This document shows positions 8,875-16,488 of a DNA stretch of 57,075 nt, piece after piece. The translations under genes and the position numbers were made by a program. The notes beneath the pieces are model-generated. The model saw only the letters and a program-made list of their open reading frames with translations, ran no database searches and was not told where the DNA came from. Every line of letters begins with the position of its first letter. Position 1 is the stretch's first letter. The stretch covers positions 1 through 57,075 of the forward strand of contig CAYXXU010000020.1 in assembly GCA_964469155.1 (NCBI GenBank), read 5' to 3'. This stretch comes from CAIWKO01 sp964469155. Its GTDB lineage: Bacteria; Bacteroidota; Bacteroidia; Bacteroidales; CAIWKO01.

Positions 8875-9612
8875 ATGAACAGATCAACATTTCCAACCAC
8901 CATTATGGGTTTTGCAGGGTACCTGGGTACACTGCTTCCCTATTTAACAACAAATGCCACACGTTTAGGCATAACCCCTGCTCAACTTGCCATAATAACA
9001 GCGCTTTATGGCGATAGTACTACTTCAGGCACCTACCTGTATTATTACACCCTCTGGTCCGATTTGACCGGTGGAAGAACCCGGAAAGTTATGGCTAACC
9101 TGGCCCTCGTCTCCAAACAGATGAAAGCATTGCTAACAAAAGCTTTCGACGATATTCCGGCCAGTGTTTGGACCGAAGACGACCGCAAAACCTGTAACCG
9201 CAAAACCGGTTTGCCTCACAAACCAACCAAACCAACCACTCCCATCAAGGAGATTTGTATTGTTGATATTGAAGTGCGCACCAACGGACTGTTTTATTTT
9301 GGTATTCGTCAGCGCGACGACACCAAACGGTACAATATTCCCGAGGATGGCGATGCAGCAGAAATTGTGTATGCTATTGTAGAAAGCAAATACCGCGTAG
9401 CCGATTCAGAATTGGCGAGTAAAGTACGCAAAAAGTGCGAAGGACCTAACGATGGCACCACAAAAGAAATTTTTTTCAGCGCCAAATTTAATCTGGCAAT
9501 CGATCCTCTTTTAAAAGCTTTTGACCTGGTTTGCTGGGTTCGCTGGACCAATACGCGTCATCCCAACCTGGCCGGCGAATGGAGCGGGCCGCATATTAAA
9601 ACAATTCTTTAA
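8875..9612 (+). CDS. Protein of unknown function next to array A
   Basis: 245 residues, no signal peptide or membrane helix, so predicted cytosolic. Residues 1-110 look like a helical bundle (AQLAIITALYG; KVMANLALVSKQMKALLTKA; DIPASVWTEDDRKT). A short Pro/Thr/Lys-rich linker follows (LPHKPTKPTTP), then a beta-rich C-terminal half about 125-245 ending in DLVCWVRWTNTR and GEWSGPHIKTIL, which reads like an Ig/fibronectin-type fold. I recognise the general style from hypothetical proteins of environmental Bacteroidota but can assign no function. It has its own promoter (8829) and is followed by a terminator-like hairpin, so it is monocistronic. Its promoter region carries the 21-bp palindrome array, which makes autoregulation or array binding a reasonable hypothesis, not an observation. 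Confidence 0.85.
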   Translation: MNRSTFPTTIMGFAGYLGTLLPYLTTNATRLGITPAQLAIITALYGDSTTSGTYLYYYTLWSDLTGGRTRKVMANLALVSKQMKALLTKAFDDIPASVWTEDDRKTCNRKTGLPHKPTKPTTPIKEICIVDIEVRTNGLFYFGIRQRDDTKRYNIPEDGDAAEIVYAIVESKYRVADSELASKVRKKCEGPNDGTTKEIFFSAKFNLAIDPLLKAFDLVCWVRWTNTRHPNLAGEWSGPHIKTIL

Positions 9613-9623
9613 ACTATGTTAGC

Positions 9624-9655
9624 AGGGGCTTCATCAGGTAAAGGGTGAAGCCCTT
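9624..9655 (+). terminator. Stem-loop after the unknown gene
   Basis: A 10-bp stem (AGGGGCTTCA with TGAAGCCCTT, one G-T pair) with a 12-base loop, 11 bases after the stop at 9612 and followed by a T-rich run (gttgtatt). Confidence 0.6.
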
Positions 9656-9732
9656 GTTGTATTATGGCTTCTTATATGAGCCACCCCGTATTACAAAAAC
9701 TTTAAAAATCACCATTATCAAATAAATTTATT

Positions 9733-9740
9733 TAAATTTG
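9733..9740 (+). promoter_or_regulatory. Possible -7 box abutting a hairpin
   Basis: TAAATTTG matches TAnnTTTG. Its last base is the first base of the 9-bp stem at 9740-9748, so a transcript from here would start inside the hairpin. Confidence 0.3.
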
Positions 9741-9771
9741 AGTGCTACATTTTTGTAGCACTCATTTTTTT
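9740..9771 (+). terminator. Strong intrinsic terminator-like hairpin just before the 9772 start codon
   Basis: Perfect 9-bp stem GAGTGCTAC / GTAGCACTC with a 6-base loop, followed by A and seven Ts. The T-run touches the ATG at 9772. It may end transcription from upstream, insulating the next gene, or act as a 5' structure controlling it. Confidence 0.7.
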
Positions 9772-10806
9772 ATGTGTACAAATAAAATAAGCCTACTCAT
9801 TTTAATTCTTTTTGCTTTTTCCGCTAAGGGACAAAACCTTGTGCCCAATTACAGTTTTGAAGCATTTCAGGATATATATCCTCAATTTTGCAATTGTGGG
9901 TCAATAAGTAATTCTTGGGGAGACACCAGTGGGCCTATTTTTTTAACACCCCCTTGGTATTCACCATCAAGTGGTTCGCCTGATTGTTTTAAACCCTGTT
10001 GTCCTCAATGGCAATATCAGGTGCCAAAAAATCTATTTGGGTTTCAGTATCCCAGGACCGGCATTGGATATGTATATATTGCCAGCAAAGAATACCCCCC
10101 CAACAATATGAAAGATTTCAGGGAGTATTTGCAGGTAAAATTAATAAGCACTTTAATTTCAAATAGGAAATATTATACTGAATTTTTTATAAGCTGTATT
10201 GACAGCACCAATCATGCTACTGATCGTATTGGATTGTATTTTTCAGATACTGCCGTCTGGTTGCCACTTTTTGATTATCGGGTGCTACCCTTCGAACCAC
10301 AAATATCAAATCCGGAGTTTAATTTTATAACTGATACGGCTGCCTGGTTAAAAATTTCCGGGATTTATACCGCTCATGGTGGCGAGAGATATATTACTAT
10401 AGGGAACTTTTATGATGATGCTAATACTCATGATACAATTATTAATTTTGGCATAATCGGATTACATACGGCAGGATATTATATCGATGATGTAAGCGTT
10501 ATCCCTATTGAAGAACCGGAGCCTGATAGCCTAAATGTATTATTTATCCCCAACATCTTCTCCCCCAACAATGACGCCCAAAACGATAAACTGTTTGTAA
10601 GAGGGCAACAAATAGAGAGTTTACATTTCTTAATATACAACCGCTGGGGCAATCTGGTTTTCGAAAGCAAAGATATCAGCGAGGGATGGGACGGCAAACA
10701 AGGTGGGAAGCCCTGCGAAACGGGGGTATATGTTTACCGTGCGGAGGTTACGTTTAAGAATGGGGAGACGGTGGTGAAGCGGGGGGATGTGACTGTGGTG
10801 AGGTGA
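9772..10806 (+). CDS. Secreted protein with T9SS type B sorting domain
   Basis: 344 residues from the ATG at 9772. A GTG at 9742 in the same frame lies inside the hairpin and spoils the signal peptide, so it is not used. Signal peptide about 1-21 (MCTNKISLLILILFAFSAKG). The mature part begins NLVPNYSFE, a common opening of Bacteroidota secreted proteins with a jelly-roll-like domain, and runs to about residue 250 with many aromatic residues and six or more cysteines in the first 80. The C-terminal 90 residues are a type B sorting domain: LFIPNIFSPNNDAQNDKL, FLIYNRWGNLVFES and GVYVYRAEVTF. No catalytic motif seen. Probably a surface-attached protein. Confidence 0.87.
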   Translation: MCTNKISLLILILFAFSAKGQNLVPNYSFEAFQDIYPQFCNCGSISNSWGDTSGPIFLTPPWYSPSSGSPDCFKPCCPQWQYQVPKNLFGFQYPRTGIGYVYIASKEYPPNNMKDFREYLQVKLISTLISNRKYYTEFFISCIDSTNHATDRIGLYFSDTAVWLPLFDYRVLPFEPQISNPEFNFITDTAAWLKISGIYTAHGGERYITIGNFYDDANTHDTIINFGIIGLHTAGYYIDDVSVIPIEEPEPDSLNVLFIPNIFSPNNDAQNDKLFVRGQQIESLHFLIYNRWGNLVFESKDISEGWDGKQGGKPCETGVYVYRAEVTFKNGETVVKRGDVTVVR

Positions 10807-10964
10807 GTTTAATGGATAAATTGTTACATTGCTAAATTGTTATTTAGTTGTAGGGCCTGCTTCCACATATTTGCAATTATGAGACTTCGGAAGTTTTTTA
10901 GCTATTAAAAACAATCGCGAACTATTATAACTACATCAAAGGCACTGCCTGTAAGAATATACGC

Positions 10965-10983
10965 CGGAGGCCCGGAGCCTCCG
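10965..10983. repeat. GC-rich inverted repeat in the gap before the toxin-antitoxin pair
   Basis: CGGAGGC and GCCTCCG around a 5-base loop, in an otherwise AT-rich 287-base gap. No T-run follows. It resembles the G+C-rich spacer elements common in Bacteroidota genomes; function unknown. The remainder of 10807-11093 shows only the promoter of the antitoxin gene. Confidence 0.4.
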
Positions 10984-11066
10984 CCGAACGGGGATGTGTC
11001 GGGCAAGGTGTATTCATCCGGAATAGTCAACATTTGTTCCTGGGTAAAAACAAACCGTAATTTTAT

Positions 11067-11074
11067 TATCTTTG
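11067..11074 (+). promoter_or_regulatory. -7 box of the toxin-antitoxin operon
   Basis: TATCTTTG, exact TAnnTTTG match, 19 bases before the antitoxin ATG at 11094. Confidence 0.55.
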
Positions 11075-11093
11075 TATTATAAAATCAAATCAG

Positions 11094-11276
11094 ATGTTGA
11101 CAAAAGAAAAGTTAATCGAAACCATCAGGCAACTACCGCCAAATTTTTCTGTTGACGAGATTATTGACAGAATTTATTTACTCGAAAAAATTGAAACAGG
11201 ACTTCAACAAAGCACGGACGGACAGGTAACTCCAGACGATGAAATTGAAAAGAAGCTTCCAAAATGGCTCGTGTAA
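11094..11276 (+). CDS. Antitoxin-like small protein of a type II toxin-antitoxin pair
   Basis: 60 residues: a helical N-terminus (LTKEKLIETIRQLPPNF), a segment SVDEIIDRIYLLEKIETGL typical of small antitoxins paired with ParE/RelE toxins, and an acidic C-terminus that would wrap the toxin. No DNA-binding domain is obvious in so short a protein. It overlaps the toxin gene by 13 bases, the usual arrangement for translational coupling. The assignment rests mostly on its neighbour. Confidence 0.78.
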   Translation: MLTKEKLIETIRQLPPNFSVDEIIDRIYLLEKIETGLQQSTDGQVTPDDEIEKKLPKWLV

Positions 11277-11569
11277 ACTGGACAGACCAATCGTTGTCCG
11301 ACCTTATAAATATTGCAGACTTTATTGCAAAAGATTCTGTCAGATATGCTAAGATAACTGTATACAGAATAAGAAATGCCTCCAAACAACTCAAAACTCA
11401 TCCATTAAGTGGGCGAAAAGTACCTGAATCAGATACAGAAAACATTCGCGAATTGATATTTGGTAATTATAGGATCATTTATGTTATTGTTTCAGAAAAA
11501 CAGGTTGACATATTAACAGTTCATCACTCAGCCAGAAGATTGGATATTGCAGCAAATATAGACCTTTGA
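11264..11569 (+). CDS. RelE/ParE-family toxin
   Basis: 101 residues, basic. Matches the ParE/RelE fold: N-terminal helices with SLSDLINIADFIAKDS, then HPLSGRKVPE, the core strand IRELIFGNYRIIYVIV and the C-terminal ILTVHHSARRLD. In this family the toxin either cuts ribosome-bound mRNA (RelE) or inhibits gyrase (ParE); the HPLSGRKVPE and GNYRIIY wording is closer to ParE-type. Its start lies within the antitoxin gene. Likely regulated by the antitoxin-toxin complex on the promoter at 11067. Confidence 0.88.
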   Translation: MARVNWTDQSLSDLINIADFIAKDSVRYAKITVYRIRNASKQLKTHPLSGRKVPESDTENIRELIFGNYRIIYVIVSEKQVDILTVHHSARRLDIAANIDL

Positions 11570-11571
11570 AT

Positions 11572-11585
11572 CCCCGCGAGCGGGG
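11572..11585. repeat. GC-rich inverted repeat after the toxin gene
   Basis: CCCCG, a 4-base loop, then CGGGG, directly after the toxin stop and followed by a G/A-rich run. Perhaps a transcript 3' end or the edge of a small mobile element carrying the toxin-antitoxin pair. Confidence 0.4.
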
Positions 11586-11590
11586 GGAAG

Positions 11591-11670
11591 TTAAATCTGA
11601 AATCATAAGTCTGAATTCTGAATTCGGGGGGGGAGCTAAACCTGAAATCATAAGTCTGAATTCTGAATTC
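11591..11670 (+). repeat. Two 35-bp direct repeats, 45 bases apart
   Basis: Copies at 11591-11625 and 11636-11670 differ at two positions only. Each contains ATCATAAGTCTGAATTC and a nested direct repeat CTGAATTCTGAATTC. They lie between the toxin-antitoxin pair and the outer-membrane barrel gene and separate from each other by a G-rich tract. Confidence 0.9.
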
Positions 11671-11716
11671 CATAAGTAATGCTAATTAATTTTAGGCATG
11701 TTATTTGTTAAATTTC

Positions 11717-11724
11717 TATCTTTG
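11717..11724 (+). promoter_or_regulatory. -7 box of the outer-membrane barrel gene
   Basis: TATCTTTG, exact TAnnTTTG match, 15 bases before the ATG at 11740. Confidence 0.5.
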
Positions 11725-11739
11725 TAAAAAAATATAACA

Positions 11740-12492
11740 ATGAAGAAAATACTTTTAATGCTGGTGGGATGTTTTTTAGTATTTGCCGCCAGTGCTCAGG
11801 ATAAAGAAGATATTAAAAAAGGAACCTTCGGCAAACTTACGCAGGCCGACAGGGTGGTTTTCAATATATTTACAGATATATGGATGAATGTGCCGGGCGA
11901 TTCCATGTCAGTGAAAAAAATTAACCGGGGAGCCGATTTTTATATTATGAAAGAATTTCCGTTCGGAAAAAGCAATTTCAGCTTTGCTGTTGGTCTGGGC
12001 GTCGGATGCAATAATTTATACAGCAATGCCATGCCGGTCAAGAGTTTTACTTTAGATACGCTGGGCGTTAAAAATTACGACGGTACTACTGTCTTCAAAA
12101 AAATACCCTCCTTTTCGCCCGATGGCAAACAGGAAATCAATTTCAAAAACAATAAATTCACTACCGTGTTTCTGGATATTCCCCTGGAGTTCAGATACCG
12201 CATGAAAAACAATGCTTTTAAAATTTACCTGGGTGGTAAAATAGGGCTGATGCTGAGCAATCATACCAAGTACAATGGCGATAATTACAATGAAGATTAT
12301 CCTACCGGAAACATTCGTTTTAAAGAATATAAAATAGCCAATGTTGAAAAGTACCGCTACGGAGTAACGGCCCGCATAGGTTGGAAGTGGATACAGGTTT
12401 ACGGATATTATTCTTTATCGAAACTGTTTAAAAAAGACAAGGGCCCTGATATGTATCCGATCTCTGTCGGTCTGACCATATCTCCTTATTAA
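11740..12492 (+). CDS. Outer-membrane beta-barrel protein (PorT/OMP_b-brl-like)
   Basis: 250 residues. Signal peptide about 1-19 (MKKILLMLVGCFLVFAASAQ). The mature part alternates hydrophobic and polar residues in strands with Tyr/Trp girdles (FSFAVGLGVGCNN; TTVFLDIPLEFRYRM; FKIYLGGKIGLMLSN; YRYGVTARIGWKWIQVYGYY) and ends MYPISVGLTISPY, a terminal strand with aromatic last residue. This suits a small barrel of the PorT-like/outer-membrane-beta-barrel family common in Bacteroidota. Function unknown. The gene stands alone with its own promoter. Confidence 0.85.
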   Translation: MKKILLMLVGCFLVFAASAQDKEDIKKGTFGKLTQADRVVFNIFTDIWMNVPGDSMSVKKINRGADFYIMKEFPFGKSNFSFAVGLGVGCNNLYSNAMPVKSFTLDTLGVKNYDGTTVFKKIPSFSPDGKQEINFKNNKFTTVFLDIPLEFRYRMKNNAFKIYLGGKIGLMLSNHTKYNGDNYNEDYPTGNIRFKEYKIANVEKYRYGVTARIGWKWIQVYGYYSLSKLFKKDKGPDMYPISVGLTISPY

Positions 12493-12548
12493 GTCCTCGC
12501 GGTTTACAAACCGAACTCAAAACAGATAACCTGGACTGTCAGCCCTGA

Positions 12549-12631
12549 TTTCCCGCTGATCTCGCTAATTTACGCAGATTATTTCCCAGTTATTTTTCTA
12601 TCTGCGATTATCTGCGTAATCTGCGGGAGCT
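12549..12631. repeat. Imperfect inverted repeat, REP-like element
   Basis: Arms about 12549-12581 and 12600-12631 are imperfect reverse complements. Both are built from the words CCCGC, ACGCAGAT and TCTGCG. A palindromic intergenic element in a 193-base gap between convergent genes; it may serve as a transcript end for both. Confidence 0.65.
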
Positions 12632-12685
12632 CCTAAAAACCCTTCTGATTTCCAGAGGCTTGAAATTTGTTATATAGTAGAGCGT

Positions 12686-13297
12686 TTAGAAGACCAGGAA
12701 CATTATTGTAAAGATACAGGCTCCCACAAGATAGCCGGAATAAACTTCGGAAGGCTTGTGGGAGTTTGTTTTTAAACGCGCAAAACCTACCATTCCCGAA
12801 CAAAAAACAACTATACTGATTATTACATGCAGATCAATCTGTAATTTGACAGATAATCCGGTCAGCATGGCGGTCAGTCCGCCCATGCCTGCCGCATGCA
12901 CACTGATTTTCCAACGCAGGTTAATGAAGAAAATGCATAGGGCGATCAGTGTCGTAGATAGCAGGAAAAAACTGAAAACCGGATGAAGGCCGGTATTTGA
13001 GATCAGAAGATACAGCAGGAAATAGATTAAGGTAAGACTCAGGTAGGGATACAATCTCTCTTCTTTCGTTTTCATCTGGAAGTCGTTGATTAGCTTCCTG
13101 TGTTTAAAAATGGTAAACAGTATCAAGGGTGTCAGCACGGTCGATGTAAATATCATTAAGGTCAGTATCACCCTGGCTTTCAACAGCAATTGAAAGGTAA
13201 AATAGGTGTTGATACTTAACAATATCAGAAAGCTATAGGTAGGAATCAGCAGGGGGTGGAATACCACTGAAATAATTTGTGCCAGACGTTTCTCCAT
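12686..13297 (-). CDS. Integral membrane protein, PAP2-phosphatase-like
   Basis: 203 residues with about six hydrophobic helices. Two segments match the active-site layout of membrane PAP2 (type 2 phosphatidate phosphatase) proteins: KISVHAAGMGG (Ser-x-His) about 130-140 and a later FARLKTNSHKPSEVYSGYLVG with Arg-x5-His near 173-190. The first Lys/Arg/Pro motif of classical PAP2 is weak, so the substrate and even activity are uncertain. The start is 4 bases from the rpoN stop on the same strand, so it belongs to the asnS-rpoN operon. Confidence 0.72.
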   Translation of the reverse strand: MEKRLAQIISVVFHPLLIPTYSFLILLSINTYFTFQLLLKARVILTLMIFTSTVLTPLILFTIFKHRKLINDFQMKTKEERLYPYLSLTLIYFLLYLLISNTGLHPVFSFFLLSTTLIALCIFFINLRWKISVHAAGMGGLTAMLTGLSVKLQIDLHVIISIVVFCSGMVGFARLKTNSHKPSEVYSGYLVGACIFTIMFLVF

Positions 13298-13301
13298 ACT
13301 A

Positions 13302-14816
13302 CTACAATTCCTTTCTGAGTCTGGCTACAGGAATGTCAAGTTGTTCGCGGTATTTGGCAACGGTACGTCGCGCAATATTATATCCTTTTTCTTTTAAAAT
13401 CTCGGTCAACTGTTCGTCAGTAAGAGGTTTATCTTTGTTTTCGGCTTCTATACAATCGGACAGTATTTTTTTAACCTCCCTGGTCGATACCTCCTCTCCC
13501 GAATCGGTTGAAAGCGACTCAGAGAAAAAGCTCTTCAACAGAAAAGTTCCAAAGGGTGTCTGCACATATTTGCTGTTGACCACCCTGGAGATAGTAGAAA
13601 TATCGAGGTTAACCCTTTCTGCAATATCTTTTAAAATCATGGGCTTCAGACAGGTTTCATCACCTTCCAGGAAATACTCTTTCTGAAAACTCATGATAGC
13701 ATACATGGTTTTATATAATGTATCCTGCCTTTGTCTGATCATGTCGATAAACCATTTTGCTGAATCGAGTTTTTGTTTTACAAACACTATGAGATCTTTG
13801 TTTTGTTTTGGTTTGTCTTTTCTGGTAGTCGACATAGTCTCTAACATATCCAGATAAGCCTTGTTGATGCGCAGTTCAGGAGTGTTCCTCGAATTGAGTG
13901 ATAATTCCAGTATTCCATCCGTATTGGTGATAATAAAATCAGGGATAACATATTGATTGGGTTTGGCCGAATCAACCAAAGAGTTTCCCGGTTTAGGATT
14001 CAGTTTCAGGATCTCATTTATGGCTAATTTTAATCTTTCACTATTGATGTTCAGGCGGCTTTCGATCTTATCGTAATGCTTTTTGGTGAACTCCATAAAG
14101 TATTTTGATAAAATGATTTTTGCAAGTTCTGTTTCTTCGCCGGGATATTCTGAACGTTGCAATTGTATCAAAAGACATTCCTGCAGGTTACGTGCTCCTA
14201 CACCGTAGGGTTCAAATTCCTGGATGATCAGCAGTAATTCTTCCAATTCTTTCACTGTGGTGGTTACATTAACATTAAAGGCGAGGTCGTCAACTATCTG
14301 GGGAAGTTCACGGCTCAGATACCCGGAATCGTCAAGGTTGCCGATAATATAGGTTGCAATTTGCGTTTGTCGTTCGGTAAGATTTCTTAATCCAAGCTGG
14401 GTAATCAGGTTTTCATGAAAGGTCTGACCCACTGAAAAAGGTATTTCTTTGTTTTTTTCTTCATCAGGATTGTAATCATAGGAATTCAGCTTGTAATCAG
14501 GCGTATCGTCATCATCCATAAAATCTTCAAAAGAAATTTCTTCAGGGTCTTTTTCGGCTTCTTCCACTTCCTTCTCAAAGTCGTCTATCTCATCAATATC
14601 TGTTTCATCCTCATTGGTGTCAGATGATTCCTGATCCACGTTTTCTTCCATTTTGTCTACTGAATCCTCTGAATCTTCCAGAGCAGGATTTTCTTCAAGT
14701 TCTTCCTTAATTCTCTGTTCCAGGGCAATGGCGGGCAGTTGTATCAGCTTCATCAATTGTATCTGCTGAGGCGAAAGTTTTTGAGCAAGTTTAAGTTGTA
14801 GTCTCTGATTGAGCAT
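13302..14816 (-). CDS. rpoN: RNA polymerase sigma-54 factor
   Basis: 504 residues from the start at 14816, where region I begins MLNQRLQLKLAQKLSPQQIQ, the Gln-rich activator-binding region. The open frame continues 82 codons upstream into asnS; that extension is not conserved sequence and is rejected. Region II is an acidic linker about 45-110, unusually long in Asp/Glu. Core-binding and HTH regions follow. The C-terminus carries the diagnostic RpoN box ARRTVAKYRE, recognising the -24 element. Sigma-54 needs bacterial enhancer-binding ATPases, none of which is encoded in this window. Lies 95 bases after asnS and 4 bases before the PAP2-like gene. Confidence 0.97.
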   Translation of the reverse strand: MLNQRLQLKLAQKLSPQQIQLMKLIQLPAIALEQRIKEELEENPALEDSEDSVDKMEENVDQESSDTNEDETDIDEIDDFEKEVEEAEKDPEEISFEDFMDDDDTPDYKLNSYDYNPDEEKNKEIPFSVGQTFHENLITQLGLRNLTERQTQIATYIIGNLDDSGYLSRELPQIVDDLAFNVNVTTTVKELEELLLIIQEFEPYGVGARNLQECLLIQLQRSEYPGEETELAKIILSKYFMEFTKKHYDKIESRLNINSERLKLAINEILKLNPKPGNSLVDSAKPNQYVIPDFIITNTDGILELSLNSRNTPELRINKAYLDMLETMSTTRKDKPKQNKDLIVFVKQKLDSAKWFIDMIRQRQDTLYKTMYAIMSFQKEYFLEGDETCLKPMILKDIAERVNLDISTISRVVNSKYVQTPFGTFLLKSFFSESLSTDSGEEVSTREVKKILSDCIEAENKDKPLTDEQLTEILKEKGYNIARRTVAKYREQLDIPVARLRKEL

Positions 14817-14911
14817 GGATGGTAAGAGTTGTTTTATGTACGACGAATATACTGCTTTTTTTGGAAAAAGGTAATATTGGTAATAAAAAAAAGGATGATT
14901 ATCGAGTGATG

Positions 14912-16312
14912 TTAAAATTCTGCATTCTGCGGTGTTCTCGGGAAAGGAATCACGTCTCTGATGTTTGCCATGCCGGTAATGAACAGTATCAGACGTTCGA
15001 ATCCTAATCCAAAACCGCTGTGAGGAACCGTCCCATACATACGGGTTTCGAGGTACCACCACATATCTTTTTCAGGTATTCCTAATTCCTTAATGCGCGC
15101 AGATAGTTTTTCAAGATCTTCTTCCCTCTGCGATCCGCCAATGATCTCACCTATCTTCGGGAAAAGGACATCCATGGCACGAACGGTTTTTCCGTCGGGA
15201 TTTTGTTTCATATAAAATGCCTTAATGTCTTTCGGATAATCCGTAAGAATCACCGGTTTTTTGAAATGCTGTTCCACAAGGTATCTTTCGTGTTCCGATT
15301 GCAGATCGGCGCCCCAACTTACCGGGAATTCGAATTTCTGACCTGATGCCATCAGAATCTCAACTGCAGCCGTATAGGTAAGACGTTCGAAAGGATTATC
15401 AATAATAAACTTCAAACGTTCCAGCAATTCGTTATCGTACATTTTGTTCAGAAATGTAAGGTCATCATAGCAATTGTCAAGAGCATAGCGGACCAGATAT
15501 TTCAGCATGTCTTCTGCCAGATCCATGTCGTCAGTAATATCATAGAATGCCATCTCAGGCTCTATCATCCAGAATTCTGCCAGGTGTCGCGGTGTGTTCG
15601 AATTTTCAGCCCGGAAAGTAGGTCCGAAAGTATATACCAATCCGAGTGCCAGGGCTCCCAGTTCGCCTTCCAGTTGTCCGGAAACAGTTAAACCTGCATG
15701 TTTCCCGAAAAAATCCTTTGAATAATCAACTGTTCCATCTTCGTTTCTGGGCGGATTTTCAACATCCAGCGTGGTTACCTGGAACATGGAACCGGCTCCT
15801 TCGGCATCGGAACCAGTAATAATTGGTGTGTGAAGATAATAGAATCCGTTATCGTTGAAATATTTGTGTATTCCAAATGCCATGGCATGACGAATGCGGA
15901 GAACGGCTCCGAAGGTATTGGTTCTGGGGCGGAGATGCGCTATTTCGCGCAAAAACTCCAGCGAATGTCCTTTCTTCTGCAAAGGATAGGTCGCGGCATC
16001 AGCAGTACCATATAATTGAATTTCTTTGGCCTGAACTTCCACCGGTTGACCTTGTGCGGGTGATTCTACCAGTATTCCATTCACCGAAATACTCGATCCC
16101 GTGGTGATCAGCTTCATAAATTCTTCATCGTACTGAGCAGGGTCGGCTACAACCTGAATATTGTGAATGATAGAACCATCATTAACCGCAATGAATATTA
16201 CCTGTTTATTGCCTCTTTTGGTTCTTACCCAGCCCTTCAGATTGATCTCTTTGCCAAATTCTTTACTTTTGAGAATCTCCCTGATCTTATATGTCGGATA
16301 TTGTTCTTTCAT
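14912..16312 (-). CDS. asnS: Asparaginyl-tRNA synthetase
   Basis: 466 residues from the ATG at 16312; 13 extra codons to 16351 run over its likely promoter and are excluded. Class II synthetase: N-terminal OB-fold anticodon domain about 15-115 (LKGWVRTKRGNKQVIFIAVNDG), then catalytic core with motif 2 FRAENSNTPRHLAEFWMIEP and motif 3 SGFGLGFERL. The insertion GSMFQVTTLD and length fit AsnRS rather than AspRS (no large GAD domain). Charges tRNA-Asn with Asn in the cytosol. Divergent from dxs and first gene of the asnS-rpoN-PAP2-like operon. Confidence 0.97.
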   Translation of the reverse strand: MKEQYPTYKIREILKSKEFGKEINLKGWVRTKRGNKQVIFIAVNDGSIIHNIQVVADPAQYDEEFMKLITTGSSISVNGILVESPAQGQPVEVQAKEIQLYGTADAATYPLQKKGHSLEFLREIAHLRPRTNTFGAVLRIRHAMAFGIHKYFNDNGFYYLHTPIITGSDAEGAGSMFQVTTLDVENPPRNEDGTVDYSKDFFGKHAGLTVSGQLEGELGALALGLVYTFGPTFRAENSNTPRHLAEFWMIEPEMAFYDITDDMDLAEDMLKYLVRYALDNCYDDLTFLNKMYDNELLERLKFIIDNPFERLTYTAAVEILMASGQKFEFPVSWGADLQSEHERYLVEQHFKKPVILTDYPKDIKAFYMKQNPDGKTVRAMDVLFPKIGEIIGGSQREEDLEKLSARIKELGIPEKDMWWYLETRMYGTVPHSGFGLGFERLILFITGMANIRDVIPFPRTPQNAEF

Positions 16313-16354
16313 GACGAATATTTTTGCAAAAAAAGCAAATTTTATGCTCATTTA

Positions 16355-16362
16355 CAAAATTA
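16355..16362 (-). promoter_or_regulatory. -7 box of asnS
   Basis: TAATTTTG on the minus strand, 42 bases before the preferred asnS start at 16312. Confidence 0.5.
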
Positions 16363-16488
16363 TTATATCATGTCCGAATCAAATGCTTTAAAATCAATGC
16401 ATAATGGAATACTTGTTCGCTTTTTGTTCCCAATGACTTTATTTTATAATTTTACACTCGATTTTTGCAAATTAAAGTTATTAGGTTC

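Noticed and set aside
14817..15062. N-terminal extension of RpoN into asnS
   Set aside because: The conserved region I begins at 14816; the upstream part is only asnS sequence in another frame.
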